From contig NZ_JALPRX010000093.1 in the NCBI RefSeq assembly GCF_023223525.1, positions 1-64,000 of the forward strand: 64,000 nt of DNA. Reading direction: 5' to 3'. Below are positions 15,836-24,591 of this stretch, one piece after another. Position 1 is the stretch's first letter, and every line of letters starts with the position of its first letter. A program made the translations under genes and the position numbers. The stretch comes from Roseomonas acroporae (GTDB lineage: Bacteria; Pseudomonadota; Alphaproteobacteria; Acetobacterales; Acetobacteraceae). The notes beneath the pieces are model-generated. The model made no database searches. It was not told the DNA's origin and saw only the letters and a program-made list of their open reading frames with translations.

Positions 15836-17287
15836 TCAGGCCGCCAGCGTCTCCGCCAGCGCCCGCATCTCCGGCACCTCGTCGATGCGCCACAGCGCCG
15901 CCAGTGCCGCCGCCGCGCGCTCCGCCCCGAGGCGCGGCGTGGCGAGGCCGAGGAATTTCTCCGCCACCTCGTCGTCGCCGAGCGGGTTGCCGGCGCCGCC
16001 GAAGGGCTCGGGCACCAGCCGCTCGAATTCGCGCCCGTCCTTCGTGCGCAGCACCACCCGGGCCGAGCGCCGGCGCGGGTAGTCGGCATCGAGCGCCGGA
16101 TCCACCGCGACCCGCACGCGCGCCGCGAGGGCGAGGATCGACGGGTCGCGGCGCGCCTCCCCGCCGAAATCGGCCAGGCTGACGCGGCGGCGCGCCAGGG
16201 CGGTCGCGATCACGAAGGGAAAGCTCATCTGCGCCGTGGTCATCTCGCTCCAGCCCACCGCGCCGTGCGCGGCGGCGACGGCGTAGGTGCCGGCGGCGAC
16301 GGATTCCACCGCGCCGGCCGCGATGTCCTCCGCGCGGACGATGTCGAGCACGGCGTCGATCGCGGCGTGGATGTGCCGGCAGCAGGCATGCGGCTTCATG
16401 TAGCAATTGGCGATGGCGTAGCGCGAGCGCGGGTGGTCGTCGCCGGCGGCGAGCAGGTCGAGCGCGCGGTAGTCCGCCTCTCCCCCGGGGCTGTTCGCAT
16501 CGCCGCCGGCATAGGCGTTGAAGTAGCCCTCCCGGAACTCCAGCACGCCGGGCGGGCCCGCGAGGCCCTGCTCGGTGAGCAGCGCCGCCAGCAGCCCCTC
16601 GCGCGCGGCATGGCCGGGATGGGTGCGCTTGACGTCGCCGCCGGCCAGGAAGCTGAACAGCCCGCCCGCCGAGGAGGCGGCGGCGCCGAAGGCGTTCTCC
16701 GCCCGCGCCGCGTCGAAGCCGAGCAGGCTGGCGGCGGCGGCGGCGGCGCCGAACACGCCGGCCGTGCCGGTGTTGTGGAAGCCGCGCCAGCGGGCGCGCG
16801 GATGGCTCGCGGCCGCGATGCGGCAGGCGGCCTCGTAGCCCGCGACCACGGCGCGCAGGAAGTCGGCGCCCGAGGCGCCGCGCGACACGGCGAGCGACAG
16901 GGCGGCGGGCACCACCACCGTGCCGGGATGCACCGAGCCGGGGCGGTAGCCGTCGTCCAGCTCCAGCCCGTGCCCGGCGGTGCCGCCGACATAGGCGGCG
17001 GAGAGCAGGTCGTGGCGCGCCGCCGCTCCCGGCACCGGCACCGTCCCCGGCGCGACGCCGGCGGCGCGCAGGGCGCGCTCCACGGCCAGGGTCGCCTCCT
17101 GCGTGGCCCCGGCGATCATGGCGCCGAGCGTGTCGATGACGTGCCGGCGCGCCGCGTGGCGGGCGAAGCCGTCCACCGCTTCCAGCCGCAGCCCGGCGAC
17201 GAAGCCGGCGAGCTGCCGCGTCGGGCCGATGGCGGCAGGTCGGGCGGCACCCCTGGCGCCGGCGTGGTCGATCTCGTGCATGTCCAT
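15836..17287 (-). CDS. MmgE/PrpD family dehydratase-like protein
   Basis: A 483-residue MmgE/PrpD protein. Family segments include HVIDTLGAMIAGA, GTAGHGLELDDGYRPGSVHPG, SYAxANCYMKPHACCRHIHAAID-like text (YAIANCYMKPHACCRH) and GWSEMTTAQMSFPF. Known members are 2-methylcitrate dehydratase and itaconate-pathway enzymes, but many are uncharacterised. Without methylcitrate synthase nearby, the substrate is open. The ATG at 17287 was preferred over one 60 bp upstream because a GAGGAAA site precedes it. It is divergent from the crotonase/acyl-CoA unit, and the 124-bp space between them carries a promoter and operator, so the two may be co-regulated. The 291-bp gap on its other side (15545-15835) shows GC-rich sequence only. 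Confidence 0.82.
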   Translation of the reverse strand: MDMHEIDHAGARGAARPAAIGPTRQLAGFVAGLRLEAVDGFARHAARRHVIDTLGAMIAGATQEATLAVERALRAAGVAPGTVPVPGAAARHDLLSAAYVGGTAGHGLELDDGYRPGSVHPGTVVVPAALSLAVSRGASGADFLRAVVAGYEAACRIAAASHPRARWRGFHNTGTAGVFGAAAAAASLLGFDAARAENAFGAAASSAGGLFSFLAGGDVKRTHPGHAAREGLLAALLTEQGLAGPPGVLEFREGYFNAYAGGDANSPGGEADYRALDLLAAGDDHPRSRYAIANCYMKPHACCRHIHAAIDAVLDIVRAEDIAAGAVESVAAGTYAVAAAHGAVGWSEMTTAQMSFPFVIATALARRRVSLADFGGEARRDPSILALAARVRVAVDPALDADYPRRRSARVVLRTKDGREFERLVPEPFGGAGNPLGDDEVAEKFLGLATPRLGAERAAAALAALWRIDEVPEMRALAETLAA

Positions 17288-17340
17288 GGTGCGGTTTCCT
17301 CGCCGGCGGGCGACGCCGATGCGACGGCGTCGATGCCCTG

Positions 17341-17369
17341 TTGTCATCTTGTCCGGACAACATTATAAG
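17341..17369 (+). promoter_or_regulatory. Sigma-70-like promoter with GntR-type operator
   Basis: TTGTCA (17341-17346) and TATAAG (17364-17369) are spaced 17 bp, a strong housekeeping-like promoter for this genome. The spacer contains the perfect 12-bp palindrome TTGTCCGGACAA (17349-17360), where a bound repressor would block RNA polymerase. The core TGTCCGGACA recurs upstream of the GntR/UTRA gene at 42542-42551. The expected start site is about 36 nt before the crotonase ATG. Confidence 0.7.
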
Positions 17370-17411
17370 GCCGGGACGCGCACCGCAAGCGCAGGGAGGC
17401 AGGCCCAGCCG

Positions 17412-18239
17412 ATGGAAAACCCGGATCGTGCCCAGGACCGTGCGCCCGACCATGCCGGGGATGACGCCGGCGAGGTCGGCGTCAGCCGCGAGGGGCACGT
17501 CGCCACCGTGCTGCTGCGCCGCCCGCCCAACAACCACCTCGACCTTCCGAGCCTCGTCGCCATCGCCGAGGCGCTGGAGGCGCTGGACCGCGACCCGGAC
17601 TGCCGCGCCGTGGTGCTGGCCGCCGAGGGGCGCCACTTCTGCGCCGGCGCCGACCTCGCCAACCGCGCCCCCGGCGCCGGCGTGCCGCGCGACGAGCGCA
17701 CCGGCCGCACCCTGTACCGCGAGGCGGCGCGGCTGCTGCGCACGCGCAAGCCGGTGGTGGCGGCGGTGCACGGGGCGGCGATCGGCGCCGGGCTCGGCCT
17801 CGCCTGCACGGCGGATTTCCGCGTCACCTGCGCCGAGGCGCGCTTCGCCGCCAATTTCGCGCGGCTCGGCTTCCACCCGGGCTTCGGGCTGACGGCGCTG
17901 CTGCCGCGCCTCGTCGGCGCGCAGCGCGCGGCGCTGCTGTTCTACACGGGGCGGCGGATCGGCGGCGAGGAGGCCGCGGCGATCGGCCTCGCCGACCGGC
18001 TCGTGCCGCAGGCCGAGGTGCGCGCGGCGGCGGCGGCGCTGGCGCACGAGATCGCGGGCAGCGCGCCGCTCGCCGTGCAGGGCGTGCGCGAGACGCTGCG
18101 CCGCGGCCTCGCCGACGAGTACGAGCGGGCCACGGAGCGCGAGTTCGAGCAGCAGGCCTGGCAGCGCCAGACCGAGGACTACCGCGAGGGCGTGCGCGCC
18201 ATGGCCGAGCGGCGCGAACCGGTCTTCAAGGGGGGCTGA
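17412..18239 (+). CDS. Crotonase-fold protein lacking hydratase glutamates
   Basis: A 275-residue enoyl-CoA hydratase/isomerase family protein. The oxyanion-hole segment HFCAGADL and the second one HGAAIGAGLGLA are present. At the position of rat hydratase Glu144 (GGGCELA) it reads GAGLGLA. At Glu164 (FGQPEILLG) it reads FAANFARLG. Both catalytic Glu are thus missing, so simple hydration is unlikely; isomerase, hydrolase or decarboxylase chemistry are alternatives. It is the first gene after the 17.35-kb promoter, and is followed 4 bp later by an ADP-forming acyl-CoA synthetase. Confidence 0.82.
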   Translation: MENPDRAQDRAPDHAGDDAGEVGVSREGHVATVLLRRPPNNHLDLPSLVAIAEALEALDRDPDCRAVVLAAEGRHFCAGADLANRAPGAGVPRDERTGRTLYREAARLLRTRKPVVAAVHGAAIGAGLGLACTADFRVTCAEARFAANFARLGFHPGFGLTALLPRLVGAQRAALLFYTGRRIGGEEAAAIGLADRLVPQAEVRAAAAALAHEIAGSAPLAVQGVRETLRRGLADEYERATEREFEQQAWQRQTEDYREGVRAMAERREPVFKGG

Positions 18240-18243
18240 GGCC

Positions 18244-20496
18244 GTGGACGGCATGGGGATCGACACGTCGCTGGATGGGGCACCGGACGGGGCGTTGGAT
18301 GAGGCGCTGTTCAACCCGCGCTCCGTGGCGCTGATCGGCGCCACGGCGGACCAGGCGAAGAACAATTCGCGCGTGCAGCGGCTGCTGGCACGGGCGGGCT
18401 ATGCGGGGCGGATCGTCCCGGTCAACCCGGGCCGCGCCGAGGTGATGGGCGTGCCGGCCTTCCCCGACATACGCGCCGCCCCCGGCCCGATCGACCACGC
18501 CTTCGTCATGGTCCCCGCCGCCGCCGTGCCGGACGCCATCGCCGGCTGCGCCGAGAAGGACGTGCGCGTCGCCACCATCTACAGCGCCGGCTTCGCGGAG
18601 CTGGGCGAGGCGGGACGGGCGTTGCAGGAGCGCGTGGTCGCGGTGGCACGGGCCGGCCGGGTGCGGCTGCTCGGGCCGAATTGCCTCGGCCTCGTCAACG
18701 TGACGGACGGCGTGCCGCTGACCATCAACGCGGCGGTGGAGGCGGAGGCGCTGGCGCCGGGCTGGCTCGGCGTGGTGTCGCAGAGCGGCAGCATGATGGG
18801 CGCGCTGCTGAGCCGCGCCGCCGCGCGCGGGCTCGGCTTCTCGCGCCTCGTCTCGGTCGGCAACGAGTGCGACCTCGGCGTCGGCGAGATCGCCGGGATG
18901 CTGGTGGAGGACCCGGCGACGCGCGTCGTGCTGCTGTTCCTGGAGACGCTGCGCGACGCGCCGGCCCTGGCGCGGGCGGCGCGCCGGGCGCACGCGCTGG
19001 GCAAGGCGGTCGTCGCCTACAAGCTCGGCCGATCCGACGTCGGCCGGCGGATCGCGGCCTCGCACACCGGCGCCATGGTCGGCGCGGACGAGCTGGCCGC
19101 CACCTTCTTCCGCGAGAACGGCATCCTGCGCGTGGAGACGCTGGACGGGCTGATGGAGCTGCCGCGCCTCGCGCTCGGCCGGCGGCCGCCGGCGGGCAAC
19201 CGCGTCTCGGTGCTGACCGGCACGGGCGGCGGCGCCGCCATGGTGGTGGACCGGCTCGGCCTGCTCGGCGACCAGGTGGTGCCGCCGCCGCCGGCGATGC
19301 GCGCCGAATTGGCGGCCCGGGGCATCGAATTGTCGGACTCGCCGCTGATCGACCTGCCGATGGGCGGCGGGCGCGGCCAGTACACGACGGTGCTGACGGC
19401 CCTGCAGCGTTCCGATCATTGCGACGCGGTGGTGGCGGTGCTCGGCTCCACGGCGCGGCTGCGGCCGGCGCAGGTGCAGGAGAACATCCTCTCCGTCTAC
19501 GAGGGCGGCAAGCCGGTGGTGATGTTCGCCGCCCCCCAGGCCGACGCGGCGCTGCGGCTCTGCGACGAGGCCGGGATCGCCGGCTTCCGCACGCCGGAAG
19601 CCTGCGCCGACGCGCTGCACGCCTGGCTGAACTGGCGCGCGCCGCGCGAGGTGGCGACGGCACCGCCGGAACGGCTGCGCGCGGCGGCGGCGCTGCTGCG
19701 GCAGGCCGGCGGCCACGACACGCCGCGCCGCGAAGGTGGCGACTCGTTGCCGCGCCGCGAAGGCGGCGACACGTTGCCGCGCCGCGAAGGCGGCGACACG
19801 TTGCCGCGCCGCGAAAGCGGCGACACGTTGGACGAGGCGGAAGCCTGCGCGGTATTCGAGGCGCTGGGCATCGAGGGGCCGGGCAGCCGCATCGTCGGCG
19901 GCCCCGACGAGGTCGGCGCGGTCGAGGGACCCGTCGCGGCGAAGCTGCTCTCGCCCGACATCCTGCACAAGACCGAGAACGGGCTGGTGCGGCTGAACCT
20001 CGCCGGCGCGGAGGCGGTGCGCGCGGCGGTGCGCGACCTGCTCGCCACGGCGCGCGACCGCTTCCCGGCGGCGCGGGTGCGCGGCGTGCTGGTGGCGCCG
20101 ATGCAGCGCGGCCTGCTGGAGGTGATCCTGGGCTACCGGCACGACCCCGAGGTGGGGCCGGTGGTGGTGCTGGGCCTCGGCGGCGTGCTGGCGGAACTGC
20201 GGCGCTCCTTCGTGGTGCGCCTCGCGCCGGTGGACGCGGCGACGGCGCGGGAGATGGTGGCGGCGCTGCCGGAGCTGCGCGTGCTGGACGGCTACCGCAA
20301 CCTGCCGCGCGGCGACGTGGCGGCGCTGGCGCGGGCGGTGGAGGCGATGTCCTGGCTCGCCTGCCTCGGCGGGGCTACGGTCCGCGACGCGGAGATCAAT
20401 CCGCTCATCGTCCGCGGCGAGGGCGAGGGCGTGGTCGCCGTGGATGGCCTGATCGCCCTCGGCGAGGCCGCACGGGAGGAGGGAGCGACGCCATGA
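18244..20496 (+). CDS. ADP-forming acyl-CoA synthetase (fused alpha-beta)
   Basis: A 750-residue NDP-forming acyl-CoA synthetase. The N-terminal CoA-binding domain has NPRSVALIGAT and GPNCLGLVN. The ligase-CoA domains have SQSGSMMGALL, SVGNECDLGVGEIAG and ASHTGAMVG. The C-terminal ATP-grasp domain has LSPDILHKTENG, GVLVAPMQRGLLEVILGY and DAEINPLIV. It interconverts acyl-CoA and acid plus ATP. A 27-bp in-frame repeat lengthens the linker between the halves (residues about 493-528). The start is the GTG at 18244, 4 bp after the crotonase stop, or the ATG at 18253. Its stop overlaps the next ATG (ATGA). Confidence 0.86.
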   Translation: MDGMGIDTSLDGAPDGALDEALFNPRSVALIGATADQAKNNSRVQRLLARAGYAGRIVPVNPGRAEVMGVPAFPDIRAAPGPIDHAFVMVPAAAVPDAIAGCAEKDVRVATIYSAGFAELGEAGRALQERVVAVARAGRVRLLGPNCLGLVNVTDGVPLTINAAVEAEALAPGWLGVVSQSGSMMGALLSRAAARGLGFSRLVSVGNECDLGVGEIAGMLVEDPATRVVLLFLETLRDAPALARAARRAHALGKAVVAYKLGRSDVGRRIAASHTGAMVGADELAATFFRENGILRVETLDGLMELPRLALGRRPPAGNRVSVLTGTGGGAAMVVDRLGLLGDQVVPPPPAMRAELAARGIELSDSPLIDLPMGGGRGQYTTVLTALQRSDHCDAVVAVLGSTARLRPAQVQENILSVYEGGKPVVMFAAPQADAALRLCDEAGIAGFRTPEACADALHAWLNWRAPREVATAPPERLRAAAALLRQAGGHDTPRREGGDSLPRREGGDTLPRREGGDTLPRRESGDTLDEAEACAVFEALGIEGPGSRIVGGPDEVGAVEGPVAAKLLSPDILHKTENGLVRLNLAGAEAVRAAVRDLLATARDRFPAARVRGVLVAPMQRGLLEVILGYRHDPEVGPVVVLGLGGVLAELRRSFVVRLAPVDAATAREMVAALPELRVLDGYRNLPRGDVAALARAVEAMSWLACLGGATVRDAEINPLIVRGEGEGVVAVDGLIALGEAAREEGATP
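19720..19827 (+). repeat. In-frame 27-bp repeat, four units
   Basis: The units are 19720-19746, 19747-19773, 19774-19800 and 19801-19827. Units two and three are identical. They encode TPRREGGDS, LPRREGGDT, LPRREGGDT and LPRRESGDT in the interdomain linker of the acyl-CoA synthetase. Confidence 0.92.
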
Positions 20497-21659
20497 GCGA
20501 CGCGGCGGAGAACGACGAACACCGGATGCTGCAGGATCTCGTCGCGAAATTCGTCGCGCGCGAGCTGCTGCCGCTGGAGCCGGCGGTGCTGGCGCGCGAG
20601 GCGGCGGGCGGGAAGTACGCCCTGACGCCGGAGGAGGAGGCGCCGCTGCTGGCGAAGTGCCGGGAGCTGGGGCTGTGGGGCCTCGACGTGCCGGAGGCGA
20701 TGGGCGGCGCCGGCCTGCCCGCCACCGCGCTGCTGCGCGTGGAGGAGGAGCTGGCGCGCACCGTCACGCCCTTCGAGTTCCCGCCCGATTCCCCCAACCT
20801 GCACATGCTCTCGGCCGTCGCCAGCCCCTGGCAGCGCGAGCGCTACCTGGAGCCCTACGCGCGCGGCGAGATGAAGTCCGCCATCGCCATCTCCGAGCCC
20901 GGCGCCGGCGGCGACCCGGCGGGAATGATCACCCGCGCGGTGCAGGACGGCGAGGACTGGGTGATCAACGGCCGCAAGATCTGGGTCAGCCGCGTGCCGT
21001 ACTGCGACTTCATCATCGTCATGGCGCGCACCGGCCCGCTGAAGCGCGGCGAGGGCATGACCGCCTTCATCGTGGAGAAGGGCACGCCCGGCTTCGTGAT
21101 CGAGCGCGAGATCCCGATGATCGGCGGCCGGCGCACCTACGAGCTGGTGTTCGAGGATTGCCGAATCCCCGGCCGCAACCTGCTCGGCGAGGTTGGCAAG
21201 GGCTACGCGCCGATGCAGCTTCGCCTCAACGTGCGCCGGCTGCAGGTGGGGGCGCGCTGCGTCGGCATCGCGCGGCGTGCCGTCTCGATGATGCGCGACT
21301 ACGCCAACCAGCGCGTCACCTTCGGCGTGAAGCTCGCCGACCGGCAGGCGATCCAGTGGTGGATCGCCGACGCGGTGACGCGGATCCACGCCTGCCGGCT
21401 GATGGTGCAGGCGGCGGCCGCGACGCTCGACGCGGGCGGCGACCTGCGCTCGGAGGCCTCGATGATCAAGGTGTTCGGCACCGAGATGGCGCAGACGGTG
21501 GTGGACCAGGCCATGCAGTGCCACGGCGCGATGGGCATGACCAAGGAGCTGCCGCTGCAGCTCTTCGCGCAGCAGGTGCGGGTAATGCGCATCTACGAGG
21601 GGCCGACCGAGGTCCACCGCATGAGCATCGCCAGGCGCGCGCTGAAGGAATTCGAGTAG
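20493..21659 (+). CDS. Acyl-CoA dehydrogenase
   Basis: A 388-residue FAD-dependent acyl-CoA dehydrogenase. Visible blocks are MKSAIAISEPGAGGDP (substrate/FAD binding), WVINGRKIWVS, RVTFGVKLADRQAIQWWIAD, QCHGAMGMTKELPLQLF and a C-terminal RIYEGPTEVHR, whose Glu matches the usual catalytic base. It would introduce a 2,3 double bond in an acyl-CoA made by the upstream synthetase, passing electrons to ETF. The start overlaps the previous stop by 4 bp. Confidence 0.9.
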   Translation: MSDAAENDEHRMLQDLVAKFVARELLPLEPAVLAREAAGGKYALTPEEEAPLLAKCRELGLWGLDVPEAMGGAGLPATALLRVEEELARTVTPFEFPPDSPNLHMLSAVASPWQRERYLEPYARGEMKSAIAISEPGAGGDPAGMITRAVQDGEDWVINGRKIWVSRVPYCDFIIVMARTGPLKRGEGMTAFIVEKGTPGFVIEREIPMIGGRRTYELVFEDCRIPGRNLLGEVGKGYAPMQLRLNVRRLQVGARCVGIARRAVSMMRDYANQRVTFGVKLADRQAIQWWIADAVTRIHACRLMVQAAAATLDAGGDLRSEASMIKVFGTEMAQTVVDQAMQCHGAMGMTKELPLQLFAQQVRVMRIYEGPTEVHRMSIARRALKEFE

Positions 21660-21901
21660 GGCGCCCCGCCGGCGGGGTGGCGGGCGGCGCGTGAAGCCGT
21701 GCCGTCCGCCGTGCCCCGCCTCGGGTCGTCCCGGAACGGAGCCGCGATCCGCCCGGCGCCACCGCGGCGTCGCGCCGGGCGGCGCCGCCCGGCGCGGCGA
21801 GGCGGCCGCGACGGCACGCCCGAGGGTCCGCCCCGGGGACGCGCCCGGCAGTGTGCGCCAAGAGGTGATGCGCCGAAGGGGCGCGCGGAATGGGAGGCAG
21901 C

Positions 21902-22882
21902 ATGTCGCAGGAATTCACCCGGCGCCGCCTGCTCGGCGGCGCGGCCGCCGGCGCGGCGGCGCTGCGGGCCGGCACCGGCCGCGCCGCCGTGCCCTGGCCG
22001 GGCCAGCCGCTCCGCCTCGTCGTGCCCTACACGCCGGGCGGCAGCAACGACGCCATCGCCCGGCCGCTCGCCGAGGGCCTGGGCAGGGCGCTCGGGCAGA
22101 CGGTGATCGTCGAGAACCGGCCGGGCGCGTCGGGCAGCATCGGTGCCGGCTTCGTCGCGGGCGCCGCGCCGGACGGCCATACGCTGCTGTTCTGCTCGTC
22201 CACCTTCGCCACCAGCTCCACCATCCTGCGCACGCCCTACGACGCGATCGGCAGCTTCGACACGGTCGCCCGGCTCTGCACCGCGCCGATGATGATCGTC
22301 GGCCGGCCCGGCGGCCTGGAGGACATGGCCGGGCTGGTGCGCCGCGCCCGCGAGCAGCCCGGCGCGCTGCAGTACGGCCATGCCGGCATCGGCGGCATCG
22401 GGCACTTCACCATGGAGCTGTTCAACCAGGCGGCCGGGCTGCGCATGGAGGGCATCCCCTATCCCGGGATCGCCCCGGCGCAGACCGATCTGGCCGGCGG
22501 GCGGCTCGACTTCCTGATCACCACCCTCGCCTCGGTGCGGGGCATGGTGGAAGCGGGCCGGCTGCCGGTGCTGGCCGGGACCGGGGCGCGCCGCATGGCC
22601 TTCGCGCCCGGCGTGCCGACGGTGCGCGAGGCGACGGGCATCGACTACGAGGTCGATCTGTGGTGGGGCGTGCTCGGCCCGCGCGGCCTGCCCGGGCCGG
22701 TGCGGGAGCGGTTGAACCGGGAGGTGAACGCCCTGCTCGCGCAGCCGGACTTCCAGGGCTTCCTGGGGGTGGAGGGCGCGACCGCGGCGCCGGCCGACGT
22801 GGCGGGGTTCGAGGCCGCCTTCGTCGCGGATGTGCGGCGCTGGCGCGGAACGGCGCGGCAGCTCGGGATCGGCGTGCTGTAG
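21902..22882 (+). CDS. Bug-family tripartite tricarboxylate transporter binding protein
   Basis: A 326-residue periplasmic solute receptor. The N-terminus TRRRLLGGAAAGAAAL looks like a Tat or Sec signal. Family features are RLVVPYTPGGSNDAIARPLAEGL, VENRPGASGSIGAGFVA and FAPGVPTVREATG. It would capture a carboxylate for a TctAB permease not present here. It lies 242 bp after the acyl-CoA dehydrogenase in the same direction, so it may feed the CoA pathway (inference). The ATG at 21902 follows GGGAGG; the in-frame ATG at 21890 is less well placed. Confidence 0.87.
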   Translation: MSQEFTRRRLLGGAAAGAAALRAGTGRAAVPWPGQPLRLVVPYTPGGSNDAIARPLAEGLGRALGQTVIVENRPGASGSIGAGFVAGAAPDGHTLLFCSSTFATSSTILRTPYDAIGSFDTVARLCTAPMMIVGRPGGLEDMAGLVRRAREQPGALQYGHAGIGGIGHFTMELFNQAAGLRMEGIPYPGIAPAQTDLAGGRLDFLITTLASVRGMVEAGRLPVLAGTGARRMAFAPGVPTVREATGIDYEVDLWWGVLGPRGLPGPVRERLNREVNALLAQPDFQGFLGVEGATAAPADVAGFEAAFVADVRRWRGTARQLGIGVL

Positions 22883-23005
22883 GCCCCCCGCGCCGTCCGG
22901 GCGGGCGCCGTCCGGCCCGCCGGCTTCCCGGGCCGTCCCGCCGCCAGCAGGGTGCCAGCGGAATACTGGTGCCGGAGCGGAGGAAAAGGGCGGCAGCCCC
23001 CGCGT

Positions 23006-24259
23006 TCAGCCGGCCCCGAAGCGCCCGTACAGCGCCGCCGCCGCCGCGCGCAGCGCCGCGTCCGCGCGCGTGTCGCCGAGATTCGTCACGAGCACCATGC
23101 CGAAGTCGCGCTCCGGCCGCAGCGCGATCATGGCGAGGTTCATGGTGTTCGAGCCGTTGTGGGTCAGGAAGAGGTCGGGCGAGAAGGCGAAGCGCCCCCA
23201 GCCCCAGCCGAGCGCGTAGGCGCCGCCGCCATCCGGCGTGCCGGGCGCGGCGCCCGGGCGCGGCGGCATGTCGATGCGCCGCGTGTGCAGCAGGCGCAGC
23301 GTCTCCGGCCGCACCAGGGCCGGGCCGCGCCGCCCCTCCCCCGCGTTCCAGCCGGCCCAGCGCGCGAAGTCGAGCACCGAGAGATGCACGACGCCGGCCG
23401 GCCCGATGATCGCCGGCCCGTCACCGTCGGGACCGGCCAGCATCGGCTTGAGCGTGCCGTCCGGGCGCACGGCGTGCCCGAGCGGGGCGTCCACCCGGCC
23501 CATGCTCGACTGCGGCCCGAGCCCGGCGGTGCGCAGGTCGAGCGGCCCGAACACGCGCTCGACGATCAGCTCCTCCCAGGTCCGGCCGGCGGCGCGCTCG
23601 ATCATGGCGCCGGCGATGACGTAGTTCATGTTGGCGTAGGCGAAGCGCGTGCCCGGCGCCGAGGCGAGGGGCCGACCCGACCATTCCCGCACCAGCCAGA
23701 GGCGAAGCTCGTCGAGGTTGAGATAGCCGTCCACGGTGAAGGAGCGCCCGATCAGCTCGATGAAGGCGGCGTCGTCGGCGGGCAGGCCGCTGCTGTGCGA
23801 GAGGAGCTGCGCCAGCGTCACCGCGCCCAGCCCCGCCGCCATGCCCGCGGCCATCTCCGGGAAGCTTTCCGCCACCGTGCCGTCCCAGCGCAGCCGCCCC
23901 GCCTCCACCTCGATCGCGGCGAGCAGCGCGGTCATCGCCTTGGTGTCGGAGCCGATGTGGAAGCGGTCGTCGAGCGTCACCGGGATCTCGGCCCCGGCAC
24001 GCCGCGTGCCGACCGCGCCGGCGGCGACGATGCGCCCTGCCCGCACCACCGCCGCCGCCAGGGCCGGCAGGCCGTGGCTGGCGAGGAAGGGTTGCAGGAT
24101 CGGATCGAGCGGCTCGGCGCCGTCCGGCAGGCCGGCGGGCGGGGCCGGCGCCGGCGGCTGCCCGGCGGATTGCCCCGGTGCCTGGCCCCTGCCCCCGGCG
24201 ACCGGGACGAGGAGCGAGGCCGCGAGCGTGCCCCCCCGAAGCATCCGCCTGCGCTGCAT
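23006..24259 (-). CDS. Class C beta-lactamase family serine hydrolase
   Basis: A 417-residue exported hydrolase. The signal MQRRRMLRGGTLAASLLVPVA is twin-arginine-like. The active-site motifs are SDTKAM (SxxK), YANMNY (YxN) and THNGSN (third-box equivalent), as in penicillin-binding-protein-like esterases and peptidases of this family. A role in antibiotic resistance cannot be inferred. The ATG at 24259 was chosen because it starts the signal after an AGGGAA site. The gene stands alone; the 123 bp between it and the Bug gene (convergent) show GC-rich repeats only. Confidence 0.85.
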   Translation of the reverse strand: MQRRRMLRGGTLAASLLVPVAGGRGQAPGQSAGQPPAPAPPAGLPDGAEPLDPILQPFLASHGLPALAAAVVRAGRIVAAGAVGTRRAGAEIPVTLDDRFHIGSDTKAMTALLAAIEVEAGRLRWDGTVAESFPEMAAGMAAGLGAVTLAQLLSHSSGLPADDAAFIELIGRSFTVDGYLNLDELRLWLVREWSGRPLASAPGTRFAYANMNYVIAGAMIERAAGRTWEELIVERVFGPLDLRTAGLGPQSSMGRVDAPLGHAVRPDGTLKPMLAGPDGDGPAIIGPAGVVHLSVLDFARWAGWNAGEGRRGPALVRPETLRLLHTRRIDMPPRPGAAPGTPDGGGAYALGWGWGRFAFSPDLFLTHNGSNTMNLAMIALRPERDFGMVLVTNLGDTRADAALRAAAAALYGRFGAG

Positions 24260-24535
24260 GGCACGTTCCCTGCCGTGTCGTTCGGAGCTGGCCGCCGGCG
24301 GGGCACGGCCGCGCCGGCGGGTCGTCGCCTCCCCGGCGGCCGCCCCGGCGGCGAGCATGTCGGGGCCGTTGCCTGCTGGCAACGGCCGCGTGGAGCCGGC
24401 GCGGCAGGCCGTCACGCGGCGGCGTCCCGCCCGCGAAGGCCGCGAGCGCCAGGGCGCGCCAGCCGCAGGGCCGGGTGGTCGCTGTCCCCGGCCCAGGCCG
24501 GCGCCAATCCGGCCCGCGCCGGCCTTTGCGCCGGC

Positions 24536-24579
24536 GCATTTTCCGGGCCGCCGGGCGAGTACGCCCAGCCCGGACATGC
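24536..24579. repeat. 44-bp nested palindrome, copy C
   Basis: The outer arms begin GCATTTTCC and end GGACATGC. The inner arms GCCGGGCG (24550-24557) and CGCCCAGC (24562-24569) have one mismatch around AGTA. It starts 13 bp past the YeiH-like stop. It is the only notable element in the 332-bp gap 24260-24591, apart from GC-rich sequence. Confidence 0.75.
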
Positions 24580-24591
24580 GCCAACAGGCGC

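Noticed and set aside
19720-19827. CRISPR array
   Set aside because: The repeats are directly tandem without unique spacers and are in frame within an enzyme; the other tandem repeats likewise have no spacers.
23006-24259. Antibiotic-resistance AmpC beta-lactamase
   Set aside because: The SxxK and YxN motifs place it in the broad class C/esterase family, but AmpC-specific features (KTG box, size and context with ampR) are not seen.
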